From: CAWGMT01 sp963823675
GTDB lineage: Bacteria > Planctomycetota > Planctomycetia > Isosphaerales > Isosphaeraceae
DNA length: 64,000 nucleotides
NCBI GenBank assembly: GCA_963823675.1
Contig: CAWGMT010000008.1
Span: 1,302,001-1,366,000, forward strand
Reading direction: 5' to 3'
The notes below the pieces were generated by a model. That model searched no databases. It saw only the letters and a program-made list of their open reading frames with translations, and was not told the DNA's origin. Positions within the stretch are counted from its first letter, which is position 1. The number at the start of each line of letters is the position of its first letter. Position numbers and translations under genes: made by a program. This document shows positions 39,131-48,669 of this stretch, piece after piece.

Positions 39131-40348
39131 ATGTCTAAGACGCGAATCGTCGAAGTTGATTTCGACGAAGACTCCGATGAGCAGGACGTCGCCGAACAGC
39201 TCTCCCCCAAGACAGTTGCTGCGGTGGTCAGTGGGACGGACTGGACGACTGAGACAATTGTCTCCCAATTGAAGCGTGGAAATATTCACTTGACTCCCAG
39301 ATTTCAAAGGAGGGACGCATGGAAGCGAGATCGCAAGAGTCGTTTCATTGAGTCTCTAATTGTTGGGCTGCCGATTCCGCAGATAGTGTTGGCAGAGTCA
39401 AAGAGCGAGAGGGGCAAGTTTATCGTCCTCGACGGAAAGCAACGTCTTCTAGCAATTCTGCACTTTTGGGGACTCGGCGACGGTCCCAACAATGCCTATT
39501 CGCTATCCGGGCTCACGCTGCGCGAGGACCTCAAAAACTTGACATTCCACGAGCTCGAGAATGAGTCGAGGTTTGAGATGGATTTCAACTCGCTTTGCAA
39601 CCAGACGCTGCGAACGGTCGTGATTAGGAATTGGAAGGACAGCAACCTTCTGCACACAGTTTTCTTGAGGCTAAATACAGGGAACGTCAAGCTCTCTCCA
39701 CAGGAGCTGCGACAGGCACTTCTCCCAGGCCCGTTTTCGGAATACGTAGATGAGGCCGCCGCGAACTCATTAAGTCTTCGCCGCCTTCTAAGCCTCACCC
39801 AGCCCGACCCGCGAATGCGAGACATTGAGATTCTCGCGCGATTCTTGGCCTTTCGGTTCTTTGCGGGCACATACCCCGGCCGGATGAAGGAATTTCTCGA
39901 TGAGTCTTTTGGGCAGTTCAATTCGAGATGGAAGCACTTCAAGGGCCTAGTAGAAGCCGCGACGAAGGATTTCGATGATGGCGTGGACGCACTCCTTGAC
40001 TTGTTTGAGGACGAAGTTGCCAGGAAACCAGAATCAAGTCAATTTAATCGAGCCATATTCGATGCGCTGATCTACTTTCACTCCCAAAGGAGCGTCCGCC
40101 TAAGCCTGGAAGGAAAGGAAAAGCAGTTGCTCAAGGCGTACCAGGATCTCTTTCGATCCAACTCGGGTTTCCTGCAGGCGGTGGAGAGTGACACGGCGGG
40201 GACGCCGAACACGGTGACGCGATTGACCCTCTGGGCGAAGTCGCTATCTCGGATTTCCGGGACGCCAATTTCTGCGCCGCCTATCCCATCGAAGGAGCGA
40301 AAACCGAATTCAAAGGCGCGACCGGCGTCGCCGAAACTCAAAGCCTAA
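39131..40348 (+). CDS. DUF262 domain protein (ParB/Srx-like nucleotide-binding fold)
   Basis: 405 residues. An acidic N-terminus (VDFDEDSDEQD) is followed by a DUF262 domain: LTPRFQRRDAWKRDRKSRFI, then LPIPQIVLAE and the signature VLDGKQRLLAIL (usually D-G-Q-Q-R), and later HTVFLRLNTGNVKLSPQELR. DUF262 is the N-terminal half of GmrSD-type modification-dependent restriction enzymes and of several other defence proteins. No C-terminal DUF1524 HNH nuclease is visible, so nuclease action may reside in the partner encoded 22 nt downstream. The tail is Pro/Lys/Ser-rich. A/T content and codon choice (AGG, AGA, TTG) differ visibly from the neighbours, suggesting transfer. Start ATG 39131 has only a weak ribosome site. 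Confidence 0.85.
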   Translation: MSKTRIVEVDFDEDSDEQDVAEQLSPKTVAAVVSGTDWTTETIVSQLKRGNIHLTPRFQRRDAWKRDRKSRFIESLIVGLPIPQIVLAESKSERGKFIVLDGKQRLLAILHFWGLGDGPNNAYSLSGLTLREDLKNLTFHELENESRFEMDFNSLCNQTLRTVVIRNWKDSNLLHTVFLRLNTGNVKLSPQELRQALLPGPFSEYVDEAAANSLSLRRLLSLTQPDPRMRDIEILARFLAFRFFAGTYPGRMKEFLDESFGQFNSRWKHFKGLVEAATKDFDDGVDALLDLFEDEVARKPESSQFNRAIFDALIYFHSQRSVRLSLEGKEKQLLKAYQDLFRSNSGFLQAVESDTAGTPNTVTRLTLWAKSLSRISGTPISAPPIPSKERKPNSKARPASPKLKA

Positions 40349-40370
40349 GTTCGCCGGCAAGGCCAAACAC

Positions 40371-41165
40371 ATGTCGAATCGATTCGATGGTTTGCGACGC
40401 GAACTCGACTTGCTGCGCAGGCTGTTCCTTCCCGATCCTTTTCACCCACTCGGAATGTACCCTGACGGGAAACGCGTGCAAGCGCACACGCGGGCCTTCC
40501 TCGTTCTCGGTCACGCTGAAATCGAGACGTTTCTGGAGGACTGGGCGAAAGATCTCGCGCGAACGGTGGAAAAGGTTTGGACCAAGACCAAACGAGTCAC
40601 CGCTCCTCTGGCCTTTCTACTTAGTTCAATGGGTGATCGGATGAAAATAGTGGAAACGCTCTCGGCGGCTGGTGGCAAGGACTGCCACCAACGGCTAGAG
40701 GATTTGGTGAGGAACCTCCTTCCGGAGTACTTTAGACGGGTTAACGCCAATAACGGCGTCAAGGAAAAGAATGTGCTCAGTTTATTCGAGCCGCTAGGAG
40801 TTCCATCCTCTGCGTTTGGAACAACACAACTGCCCAATCTTGAGACGCTTGGCAGTCTTCGGGGAACTCACGCCCACACTTCTGCCGGTGCGGTCGTGTC
40901 GGTACTCGACCCGGAGACTGAATATCACAGAATCCAGGCCATCGCACCCAAGGATAATGCTTTGCGCCAACCCGGAGGTGGGCCGGCCGAATTCGCAGGA
41001 ATTGACGAAACAACGGAGACCAGTCTTAGGCGCCTGCAGGAGAACTTCAGCGTGAGTCACACGAATGAGGAGCCCGACGAGCTTGCAGGCGTTGCCGAAG
41101 TAATGACGTGGACGAATCAGAAAGCGCGTCGTGTGCATGCTGTTGAACGTTTTTCTGTTCCGTAG
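40371..41165 (+). CDS. HEPN-like protein, probable RNase partner of DUF262
   Basis: 264 residues, all-helical by composition. The start (RREL...LRRLF) and the segment LGHAEIETFLEDWAKDLART resemble the first helices of MAE_28990/RiboL-PSP type HEPN proteins. Residues 164-169, in GSLRGTHAHTS, form R-x4-H, the catalytic motif of HEPN ribonucleases, placed on a late helix as expected. The exact HEPN family is not certain. It is encoded 22 nt after DUF262 on the same strand, shares its lower GC, and ends 11 nt before thiL, so the pair looks like a two-gene defence or toxin-antitoxin module dropped in front of a housekeeping operon. Confidence 0.68.
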   Translation: MSNRFDGLRRELDLLRRLFLPDPFHPLGMYPDGKRVQAHTRAFLVLGHAEIETFLEDWAKDLARTVEKVWTKTKRVTAPLAFLLSSMGDRMKIVETLSAAGGKDCHQRLEDLVRNLLPEYFRRVNANNGVKEKNVLSLFEPLGVPSSAFGTTQLPNLETLGSLRGTHAHTSAGAVVSVLDPETEYHRIQAIAPKDNALRQPGGGPAEFAGIDETTETSLRRLQENFSVSHTNEEPDELAGVAEVMTWTNQKARRVHAVERFSVP

Positions 41166-41176
41166 GATGGAATTCG

Positions 41177-42149
41177 ATGAGCGAACCGGCACGGACCACC
41201 GAATTCACCCTCATCAACTGGTTCCGCCAGCGCGAGCGCTCCCGGTCCGGCCGCGAAATCAAGCAAGGCATCGGCGACGACTGCGCCATCCTGGCTATCA
41301 CTACCGGCTGCGACCTCCTGGTCACCACCGATATGCTCATGGACGGACGGCACTTCCGGCTCGAGCAGGATGGCCCCGAGGCCGTCGGGTACAAGGCGCT
41401 GGGAGTCAACCTATCCGATATCGCGGCCATGGCCGGGGTTCCGCGGGCTGTTGTTGTCGCGGTCGCTTTACCGCGCCGCGAGGCGATTGCCGTGGCCCAG
41501 GGCGTCTACAACGGAATGCGACCGCTCGCCGAACAATTCCAGGTTGACCTGGTTGGCGGCGATACCAATGCGTGGGATGGCCCGCTGGTCGTCAACATAA
41601 CGTTACTCGGCGAGACGACCGCTCGCGGCCCGGTCCGGCGATCAGGCGCGCGAGCCGGTGATGCCATCCTCGTCACCGGGCTCCTGGGCGGAAGCCTCGG
41701 ATCGGGACGGCATCTGCGGCCCCAGCCGAGAATCGCCGAAGCCCTGGCCTTGCACGCTGCCACGCCCATCCACGCCATGATCGATATCTCCGACGGGCTC
41801 TCCTCCGACTTGGGCCACATCCTCGAGGAGAGTGGCGCCGGCGCGATCGTTGAACGCCGAGTCGATTCCCATTCACCCCGATTGCTGGGCCATGAGCCGA
41901 CAGGACGGAGCGCCCGCCCTCGACCACGCACTCAACGATGGCGAGGATTTCGAGCTCTGCCTGGTCATCTCCGCCGAAGACGCAACCCGGGTGCTGGCGG
42001 CGCCACCGGCAGGAACCAGGATCTACCCGATCGGCTCGATCACTGACGCACCGGGCTTGCGGCTCAGGTTCCCCGACGGCCGGGTCGTCCCGGTTCAACC
42101 TGGCGGATTCGACCACCTGAGGGCCACGAAGAGGGAGGACGGCAGCTAA
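41177..42149 (+). CDS. thiL: thiamine-monophosphate kinase, one frame break
   Basis: About 323 residues read across a break near 41850. ThiL makes thiamine diphosphate from the monophosphate using ATP. The first frame has GIGDDCAIL, TTDMLMDGRHF, NLSDIAAMAG and MIDISDGLSSDLGHI; the second supplies ALDHALNDGEDFELCLV and the C-terminus. The joint GAIV / LNAESIPIH restores normal family spacing, so a one-base indel in sequencing is likely in this essential-type gene. The ATG 41177 begins 11 nt after the HEPN-like gene and is followed by tsaE, which may be translated from the same transcript. Confidence 0.88.
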
Positions 42150-42207
42150 GCCCAGCACCGTTGAATTGGCAGCAAATCATTTAGCACACGCCCACCGACT
42201 CGGTTCC

Positions 42208-42696
42208 ATGGACATCGTCAAAGCAACCGACAGCCTGACGATCGAGCTTGCCTCGGAAGACGACACGCGCAGGCTGGGCCACGCCCTCGCCGAGGTCGCC
42301 GAGCCGGGCTGCGTCATCGGTCTTATCGGCCCGCTCGGAGCCGGCAAGACACGGCTCGTGCGCGCGATTGCGGAATCTCTTGGTGTCGATCCCGGTGCGA
42401 TCTCGAGCCCTACATTCGTCTTGATCCACGAGTACGAAGGCCGCGTTCCGGTCTACCATTTCGACGCCTATCGGCTCAAGACGCCCGGCGCATTTGAAGA
42501 CCTGGGCGTCGCCGACTACTGGACTAGCGGCGGGGTCTGCCTGGTGGAATGGGCGGACCGCATCCGCGACCTGCTTCCTGAGTCGGCCTGGATGATCACG
42601 CTCACGCCGACTGGACCGACGTCTCGCTCGGCCAAAATCGAGCTGCCTCCCTCCGCCCAAGCCGTCGCCGACCGGCTGGCCCAACGACTCGAATGA
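42208..42696 (+). CDS. tsaE: tRNA threonylcarbamoyladenosine biosynthesis ATPase TsaE
   Basis: About 162 residues from ATG 42208; an in-frame ATG at 42166 would add a non-conserved leader. TsaE is the P-loop ATPase that works with TsaB and TsaD to make the t6A modification at position 37 of ANN-decoding tRNAs. Walker A is GPLGAGKTRLV; SPTFVLIHEYEG and the HFDAYRLK segment follow, then VEWADRIRDLLP near the C-terminus. Length is typical. It lies 58 nt after thiL on the same strand. The frame is unbroken. Confidence 0.95.
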   Translation: MDIVKATDSLTIELASEDDTRRLGHALAEVAEPGCVIGLIGPLGAGKTRLVRAIAESLGVDPGAISSPTFVLIHEYEGRVPVYHFDAYRLKTPGAFEDLGVADYWTSGGVCLVEWADRIRDLLPESAWMITLTPTGPTSRSAKIELPPSAQAVADRLAQRLE

Positions 42697-42817
42697 CGGG
42701 TTTGACGACAGGAGCCCGGCGACCTAGAGTTGCCGGGAGTCCGCGCATCGAACCGGGCGACCGGTCTTCGAGTCTCGTGCGATCGTTCTCACAAGTGGCG
42801 GGAATGGAGAGATAGGC

Positions 42818-44134
42818 GTGAGCCAGGCAATCTCTGCGACGGTGGGAAATGCCACCCATTCAAACCGCCGGCCATCCTTCTACCCGAAGGCGGTCGACAG
42901 TCTCGAGTCGTGCGGCTTGAATGCCGTCACCATCGAGAGCTTGATCCTGAAGTTCCTCTTGAATACGGGCATGGCGTCGGGACGGCGGATCTCGTCGCTC
43001 CTCGGCTTGCCCTTCGGCCCGTTTCCCGAGTTCCTGCGCGTCCTCAAGAATCAACAGATCCTCACTTACGCCAACGCGACCTCCGCCAATGATTACGTCT
43101 ACGCCTTGACCGATACCGGGTGCGCCAGGGCGAGAATGTGCCTTGAGGAATGCGCTTACGTGGGTACTGCGCCGGTCCCGTTCGACGACTACCTCCAGGC
43201 CGTCGCCGCCCAGAGCATCGCCAACGAACATCCCCGCGAAGACGACTTGCGGCGGGCGTTCGCGGACCTCATGATTCCCGAAGAGACATTCCGCCTGCTC
43301 GGTCCGGCGCTCAACTCGGGGCAGGGTTTGTTCCTGTACGGCAGTCCCGGGAATGGCAAGACCAGCATCGCCGAGCGGATCACCCGGTGCTTCAAGACAA
43401 CGGTCTGGATTCCCCAGGTAATCTGGGTCGAAGGGCAGATCATCAAGCTGTTTGACGTTGCGAATCATGAACCCGTCGAGACGGAACGCTCCGGCGGGCT
43501 ACTCGACGAGGCGGACTACGACCGCCGCTGGGCGCAAATCAAGAGGCCGACGATCGTCGTGGGTGGCGAGCTGCGTATGGAAGACCTCGAGATCCACTTC
43601 GACCCCGTGACCAAAGTGAGCGAGGCCCCGCTGCAGCTCAAGAGCAACCTCGGGTCGTTCCTGATCGATGACTTCGGCCGCCAGCAGGTGCGGCCAGTCG
43701 AGCTTCTGAACCGCTGGATCGTTCCCCTGGAACGGCATTACGATTTTCTGAGCCTCGCCAACGGCAAGAAAATTCAAGTTCCCTTCGATCAATTGATCAT
43801 ATTCTCAACCAATCTCGAGCCCGCCGAGCTGGTGGATGAAGCCTTTCTGCGACGCATTCCGTACAAGATCCACGCCACGGACCCCACCGAGAAGATGTTC
43901 CGGAAGCTCATCGGGATCTGTGCTCTCCGGCTCGGCTTCAAGGAAGTCGATCAAGCAGCCGTTGATTATCTGGTCAACCGCCATTATCGGCGGGTCGGCC
44001 GCCCGTATCGCTACTGCCAGCCGCGCGATCTGCTGCTCCAGGTTCGGAACTACTGCATCTACAACGACGTGCCGCTGGCACTCAAACCCGATTACTTCGA
44101 TTTCGCCGCCATGAATTACTTCACGGTGATGTGA
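42818..44134 (+). CDS. AAA ATPase with N-terminal winged-helix region
   Basis: 438 residues from a GTG start at 42818 with GGAGA upstream. Residues about 25-115 look like a winged helix-turn-helix (ILKFLLNTGMASGRRISSLL ... QQILTYANA ... YALTDTGCARARM). The ATPase domain has Walker A LYGSPGNGKTSIAERI and Walker B GSFLIDDFGRQQ, then the sensor-1-like IIFSTNLEPAELVDEAFLRR, and a C-terminal lid. This combination recurs in planctomycetes, and its partner is unknown; similarity to MoxR/DnaA-like AAA ATPases is at fold level only. It is separated by about 120 bp from tsaE and by 200 bp from the next gene, so it is probably independently transcribed. Confidence 0.78.
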   Translation: MSQAISATVGNATHSNRRPSFYPKAVDSLESCGLNAVTIESLILKFLLNTGMASGRRISSLLGLPFGPFPEFLRVLKNQQILTYANATSANDYVYALTDTGCARARMCLEECAYVGTAPVPFDDYLQAVAAQSIANEHPREDDLRRAFADLMIPEETFRLLGPALNSGQGLFLYGSPGNGKTSIAERITRCFKTTVWIPQVIWVEGQIIKLFDVANHEPVETERSGGLLDEADYDRRWAQIKRPTIVVGGELRMEDLEIHFDPVTKVSEAPLQLKSNLGSFLIDDFGRQQVRPVELLNRWIVPLERHYDFLSLANGKKIQVPFDQLIIFSTNLEPAELVDEAFLRRIPYKIHATDPTEKMFRKLIGICALRLGFKEVDQAAVDYLVNRHYRRVGRPYRYCQPRDLLLQVRNYCIYNDVPLALKPDYFDFAAMNYFTVM

Positions 44135-44338
44135 CAGTGATCTCTGATTCGTAAGATTCGTGAGATTCGTGGTCGAGGTTCCCGGAACTGGCCGGGGCGA
44201 GCGCGAACCCCCTCACAATCTGCGTAACTCGAGCTTAGACTGGACTGGTGAACGCGGTCGCCGTTGGCTCCCGGTTAAACGAGCGCGGCAGGCGCACAAG
44301 GGCCGCGCCGCGAGATCCCTGGCTGCTTCATCTGACCC

Positions 44339-45691
44339 GTGATCCAAACTCCCTCCTTCGACTCTGACGTGATCGTCCTGGGCGCTGGCGCCGCGGGATT
44401 GGTCGCCGCCGCCCGAGCTGCCGAGTGTGGCGCGCGGGTGATCTTGCTCGAGAAAAACCGGCGGCCGGGAGTCAAGATCCTGATCTCGGGGGGCACCCGG
44501 TGCAATATTACCAATGCGCGCGGCCTCCGGCGGCTCGACGGTGTCTCGGGCCCGATCGATCCGGCCTACGACCGCTCGCTTTCAAAGGGCAATCGCGAGA
44601 TTCAGAAGGCGTTTGATCCCAATGGTTCGTTCCTGGGGCCCGCCTTGCGGCGGTTCGACGTCGATGCAACCGTTCGCCTCTTTGAAGAGGGCGGCGTCGC
44701 GACCAAGATCGAGGGCAGCGGCAAAGTCTTTCCGGTTTCGGACAAGGCCGTCAACGTGCTCGATGCGCTCGTGAGTCGCATCGAGCGGTCAGGCGCCGTC
44801 GTGCGTTGTCTGAGCCCGGTGCTCCGGGTCGATCGCGGCGAACCCGCGTGCGCGGCCGGAGCTGGGTTTGCCGTCCGGCTGCCGGACTCGACGATCATGG
44901 CCAGGCGCGTGATCGTGGCGGTGGGTGGTGCCTCGTATCCGGGGTGTGGCACGACCGGCGACGGCTATGAAATCGCGCGGCGATTCGGGCATGTCGTGAT
45001 TGAACCCAAGCCTGCGCTCGTGCCATTGCGCGTGGCGGAGGGCTGGGTCGCCGGCCTCAAGGGAGTGACCCTCGCCGACGTCGTCGCCTCGGTCCATGAT
45101 TCCTCGGCCCGAATGCTACAGCAGCGGAGAGAGGCGGTCCTCTTTGCACACTTCGGGCTGACCGGCCCAGCGATCCTTGACGTGAGCCGGGCGGTCGCGC
45201 GGGCGGCCGGCGAGAGGCTGACATTGCGGCTGGATCTCGTGCCCGGGCAATCGCGAGAAGAACTCGACTCGGAGCTCCAGTCATCGTGTCGCCAGGGCCG
45301 CCGCGCCGTCGCCGGGCTCTTGCCGGCCGAGTTGCCGCGGCGGCTTGCCGAATGCTTGTTATCAGTCGCAGCGATTCCGGTGGATCGATCCGGCCCGGAG
45401 CTGTCGCGAGAGGAACGCCAGCGGCTCGTCGCCACCGTCAAGGGGCTCGCGCTGTCAATCGACGGAACGCTGGGCTTCGATAAGGCCGAAGTGACCACCG
45501 GCGGCGCCGCGCTCGACGAGGTCGATCCCACCACGCTCGAGAGCCGCCTCGTTCCCGGCTTGCATTTCGCCGGCGAAATCCTCGATCTCGACGGCCTGAT
45601 CGGCGGCTACAACTTCCAGGCCGCCTGGAGCACCGGCTGGCTAGCCGGCGAAACGGCCGCGAGGATGAGTCTTGCCTCCCAACCTGATTGA
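44339..45691 (+). CDS. HI0933/YhiN family FAD-dependent oxidoreductase
   Basis: 450 residues from a GTG start at 44339. The N-terminal dinucleotide-binding motif VIVLGAGAAGLVAAARAAE is followed by the family's RPGVKILISGGTRCNITNA, then KVFPVSDKA and VGGASYPGCGTTGDGYEIAR, and the C-terminal GLHFAGEILDLDGLIGGYNF with WSTGWLAG. These flavoproteins are widespread; the reaction has not been defined for most (some are linked to aminoacetone or quinone chemistry by annotation only). The frame is intact. It is followed by the tandem glycine-rich family. Confidence 0.9.
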   Translation: MIQTPSFDSDVIVLGAGAAGLVAAARAAECGARVILLEKNRRPGVKILISGGTRCNITNARGLRRLDGVSGPIDPAYDRSLSKGNREIQKAFDPNGSFLGPALRRFDVDATVRLFEEGGVATKIEGSGKVFPVSDKAVNVLDALVSRIERSGAVVRCLSPVLRVDRGEPACAAGAGFAVRLPDSTIMARRVIVAVGGASYPGCGTTGDGYEIARRFGHVVIEPKPALVPLRVAEGWVAGLKGVTLADVVASVHDSSARMLQQRREAVLFAHFGLTGPAILDVSRAVARAAGERLTLRLDLVPGQSREELDSELQSSCRQGRRAVAGLLPAELPRRLAECLLSVAAIPVDRSGPELSREERQRLVATVKGLALSIDGTLGFDKAEVTTGGAALDEVDPTTLESRLVPGLHFAGEILDLDGLIGGYNFQAAWSTGWLAGETAARMSLASQPD

Positions 45692-45714
45692 GCGGCTTGG
45701 TGATTCGACCGGGT

Positions 45715-45743
45715 TATTTGCAGTCTATTGCAGCCTATTGCAG
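45715..45743. repeat. three helically phased TATTGCAG repeats
   Basis: TATTTGCAG, CTATTGCAG and CTATTGCAG lie at 45715-45723, 45725-45733 and 45735-45743, a period of 10 bp, placing each copy on the same face of the helix. It may be a multi-copy protein binding site, a slippage product, or simply chance. Confidence 0.45.
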
Positions 45744-45924
45744 TGTTGGGGAACTCTCCTCGACCCCTTCGAAAAGTTTTGCGCACAGGTTTGCGTTTTC
45801 GGCCCGAAGTGGTGCTTGCCTCGACGGACGCCACTTTTGCGAGATCGAAGGGCGTATGCCGAAGCTGAACGGTCGGTCCCCGCAAGTGATTTGCGCCGGT
45901 CCGTGGCCGATGCCGTTGCCGCTC

Positions 45925-46070
45925 GGAAAAAAAACTTGGCGCACTGTCGGGTGTTTTGCGCCGGGATGACGCACTGTAGGCAGAGCTACTTCCCAAGTCC
46001 GCGAGCAATGCCTGGCCCGCGCTCAGGGTTGGGTCGTTCGCGGCGGACCTTCAACCTCGAGGAGTAGTCG
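45925..46070 (+). promoter_or_regulatory. conserved leader of glycine-rich gene 1
   Basis: An A-run (45927-45934) is followed 37 nt later by the core GCACTGTAGGCAGAG (45971-45985), then by CGCGAGCAATGC-type sequence and the ribosome site CGAGGAG, with ATG exactly 100 nt after the first base of the core. A second partial copy of the core (GCACTGTCGGG) lies upstream. The same layout precedes three paralogues. Confidence 0.7.
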
Positions 46071-48342
46071 ATGTTTATTCTCAACAAGCGGCGAGCCTCG
46101 AACAGGCGTTCTACCTCGCGGATTCGTCCGCGCCTCGAATTGCTCGAAGGCCGTGTGGTTCTCTCCACGTTCAACGTCAACACGTTTGCCGATACAGTTG
46201 CGAAGAACCTCACGACCGGCACGGACGCCTCGGGTCACGTCTCGCTGCGCTCGGCCATCATGGCGGCCAACGCCCATCCCAGTTCCAACACGATCGTGCT
46301 TCCCGCGGGCACCTTCACGCTGACGATCGCCGCCGCCGGTTCTGACGGGAGCAACAACGGCGACCTCAACATCGCCGCCAATGTCACTATCAAAGGCAGC
46401 ACGACGAGCCAAACCATCATCGACGGAAACCACCTGGACCGCGTGTTCCATATCCAGAGCGGAAATGTGGCGATCTCGAATGTCGAGATCGAGGACGGTC
46501 TCGCCGCCGGAACCGGTGGGGGAATCCTGAATTCGGGTGCAACGGTGACGCTCACCTCGGTGCAGCTCTCCGATAATGTCGCCCTCGGCACCAACGGGGC
46601 CAACGGCGCGAGTGGCGCGGCGGGCTCTCCGGTGGGCGTCGCAGGTGTCGCCGGTGGCGCGGGTACCGCCGGCAAGGGTGGAGCGATTTGCAACGCTGCC
46701 GGCTCGTTCACGCTCACGGATTGCGTCATTTCCACGAATTTGGCAGGCGGTGGCAAGGGTGGAACTGGGGGCAGTGGAGGGTTCGGCCAGAATACCAGCG
46801 GGCTTACGGGGGTAAACGGAAATCCGGGCCTCGGCGGCGCCGGCGGCAATGGCGGTGCCGGTGGCGAAGGCGAAGGAGGAGGTGTCTTCAATGCTCCAGG
46901 CGCGACCCTGATCCTCTCTGGCGTTACGTTCTCCAAGAACCAGGCCATCGGCGGAACCGGAGGTACTGGAGGAGCGGCGGGCGTCGGACAAGGCGATGCC
47001 GGCGCCGTGATGGGAGGTTCTGGGACCGGCGGCGCGGGCGGCGCTGGAGGCGCAGGCGGGCTCGGCGCAGGGGGGCGCGCTCTGCAATCTCGGTAAAGCC
47101 ACGCTCGCGGTCTCCCCCAGCACGTTCAGCTCCAACGAGGCCGAAGGAGGAGCGGGCGGGAATGGCAGCGGTGAGCCACCAACGTTTGGCATTGCCCTTC
47201 ATGACGATGGTTTCGGCGGCGACGGACGGGGGCCGGGAGGTGCGGGTATCGGCGGCGTGGGGGGCGTCGGGGGCCACGGAGGTGCCGGCGAAGGCGGAGC
47301 GATCTTCAACGGCGCCGGCGCAGCGATCGTCAGCACCACGGCCGTGCTGGTCGTCTCCAATTCCGCCGTCGGAAATCTCGGTGGTGACGGCGGCAGCGGC
47401 GGCTGCGGCATCGGCGGGTTCGGTGATATTGGCATCGGCGGGTCCGTTGATACTGGCCAGGCGGGTGGCGGCGCCATCGCCGGCAACGGCGGCGTGGGCG
47501 GCAGCGGAGGTGCCGGAGAAGGCGGGGGCCTGTGCAATGCGAAAGGTGGTACCATCACCTTCACGGCGGGGAGCAATACCTCATCGCCGGCGATCAGCAA
47601 CTTCATGATGAACAGCGCCAGTGGCGGCGGTGGCGGAGCCGGCGGCCTGGGCGGCAGCGCCACGGGCCGCGACGGCAGCAATGGCGGAAGCAAGCAACCC
47701 GGCGGTGGGCCCGGCGGATCGGCCTTCGGTGGCATCGGCGGTGGTGGTGGAGCCGGCGGCCTGGGCTCGGGAGGCGGATTCTACGACGACGGCGCGGCTT
47801 CCTTCACCGGTGTCACGGCGAATTTCACCAGCAACCAGGCTGCTGGTGGATCAGCGGGCACCGGCGGCAGTGGCGGAAGTGCCCAAGGCGGGAATGGGGG
47901 CATTGGTGATGGCGGCGCCGGGGGCCAGGGTGGTAACGCGACCGGCGGCAACGGCCATGACAGCGGTCCGGGCGGCACCGCGATCGGCGGCGGCGTCACC
48001 GTCGATACCTCGGGCACACTGGTGTTGAAGCCCAGACTCGGCGCCCTTGCGGGCTCGGGTCAGGCCGGCGAAACCGACCTGATCCAGTCCAATTCAGCCA
48101 CCGCCGGCCGGATCGGCAGTCGGGGCCTCGCCGGTGGCGCTAACGCCGGCGCCGGCGGGGCGGGAAACCCGGCCGGCGCGGGCGGAACGGCCAAGTCTGG
48201 CCGCCTCGGCCCGATCAACATCACGACACAAAGCGAAGGCGGCGGCATCGCCATCGACGGCACCGCGACGGCCGACAACACGACGGTCACGGGCAACAGC
48301 GCGAGGGAGTCTCCCAACATTGACGGGAAGCTGTCAACGTAA
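46071..48342 (+). CDS. glycine-rich beta-helix secreted protein 1, frame break in a G run
   Basis: About 757 residues read across a break at 47070-47075, a run of six G where five would keep frame (GLGAGG / ALCNLGKATL). The N-terminus is basic (NKRRASNRRSTSRIRPRLE) and leads into the LEGRVVLSTF box found on planctomycete secreted giants. A CSLREA-like domain follows (HVSLRSAIMAANA), with SNTIVLPAGTFTL and IEGST-like coils, then long GGxGG stretches alternating with coils such as GGAIFNGAGAAIVSTTAV. It ends in DGTATADNTTVTGNS. The structure should be a long right-handed helix with polyglycine-II-like parts exposed outside the cell. First of five tandem paralogues. Confidence 0.75.
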
Positions 48343-48669
48343 ACGCGGTCGCCGCGACCCGCCCGGCGCAGATCGTGATGACACGTCCCTGCGATCACCA
48401 CAGCAGGCGCCGGGAGGGGGCACACTGGTATGTGGCTGTCCCTTCGGGACGCCAAAAGCGCAACACCGAAACTTGCGCGTCGGTTCAATATGCGCTCGTC
48501 CCCCTCTGGCCGTTTAACGGGCCATTCAAAAAAATCGACTGCCAATCGGGCGCCGGAGCCCGGAACGTCGCACTGTAGGCAGAGCAATTCCCCAGGTCCG
48601 CGAGCAATGCCCGGAACTCTTGGAGGGATGGGCCATTCGCGGCTGACCTATAGCCTGAAGGAGCTTCCG
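48343..48669 (+). promoter_or_regulatory. intergenic region with the conserved leader of gene 2
   Basis: The first 180 bp show nothing distinctive. From 48525 the leader begins: A-run 48528-48534, a GGGCGCCGGAGCCC hairpin at 48548-48561, the core GCACTGTAGGCAGAG at 48570-48584 (36 nt after the A-run), and the ribosome site GAAGGAG. The ATG at 48670 is exactly 100 nt from the start of the core. Confidence 0.7.

Larger units (their letters stand above)
45692..46070. other. intergenic region before the glycine-rich gene family
   Basis: 379 bp. Near its start are three copies of a TATTGCAG-type unit at 10-bp spacing (45715-45743), then a region without recognisable features, then the conserved leader (45925-46070) described separately. 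No gene is supported. Confidence 0.6.
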
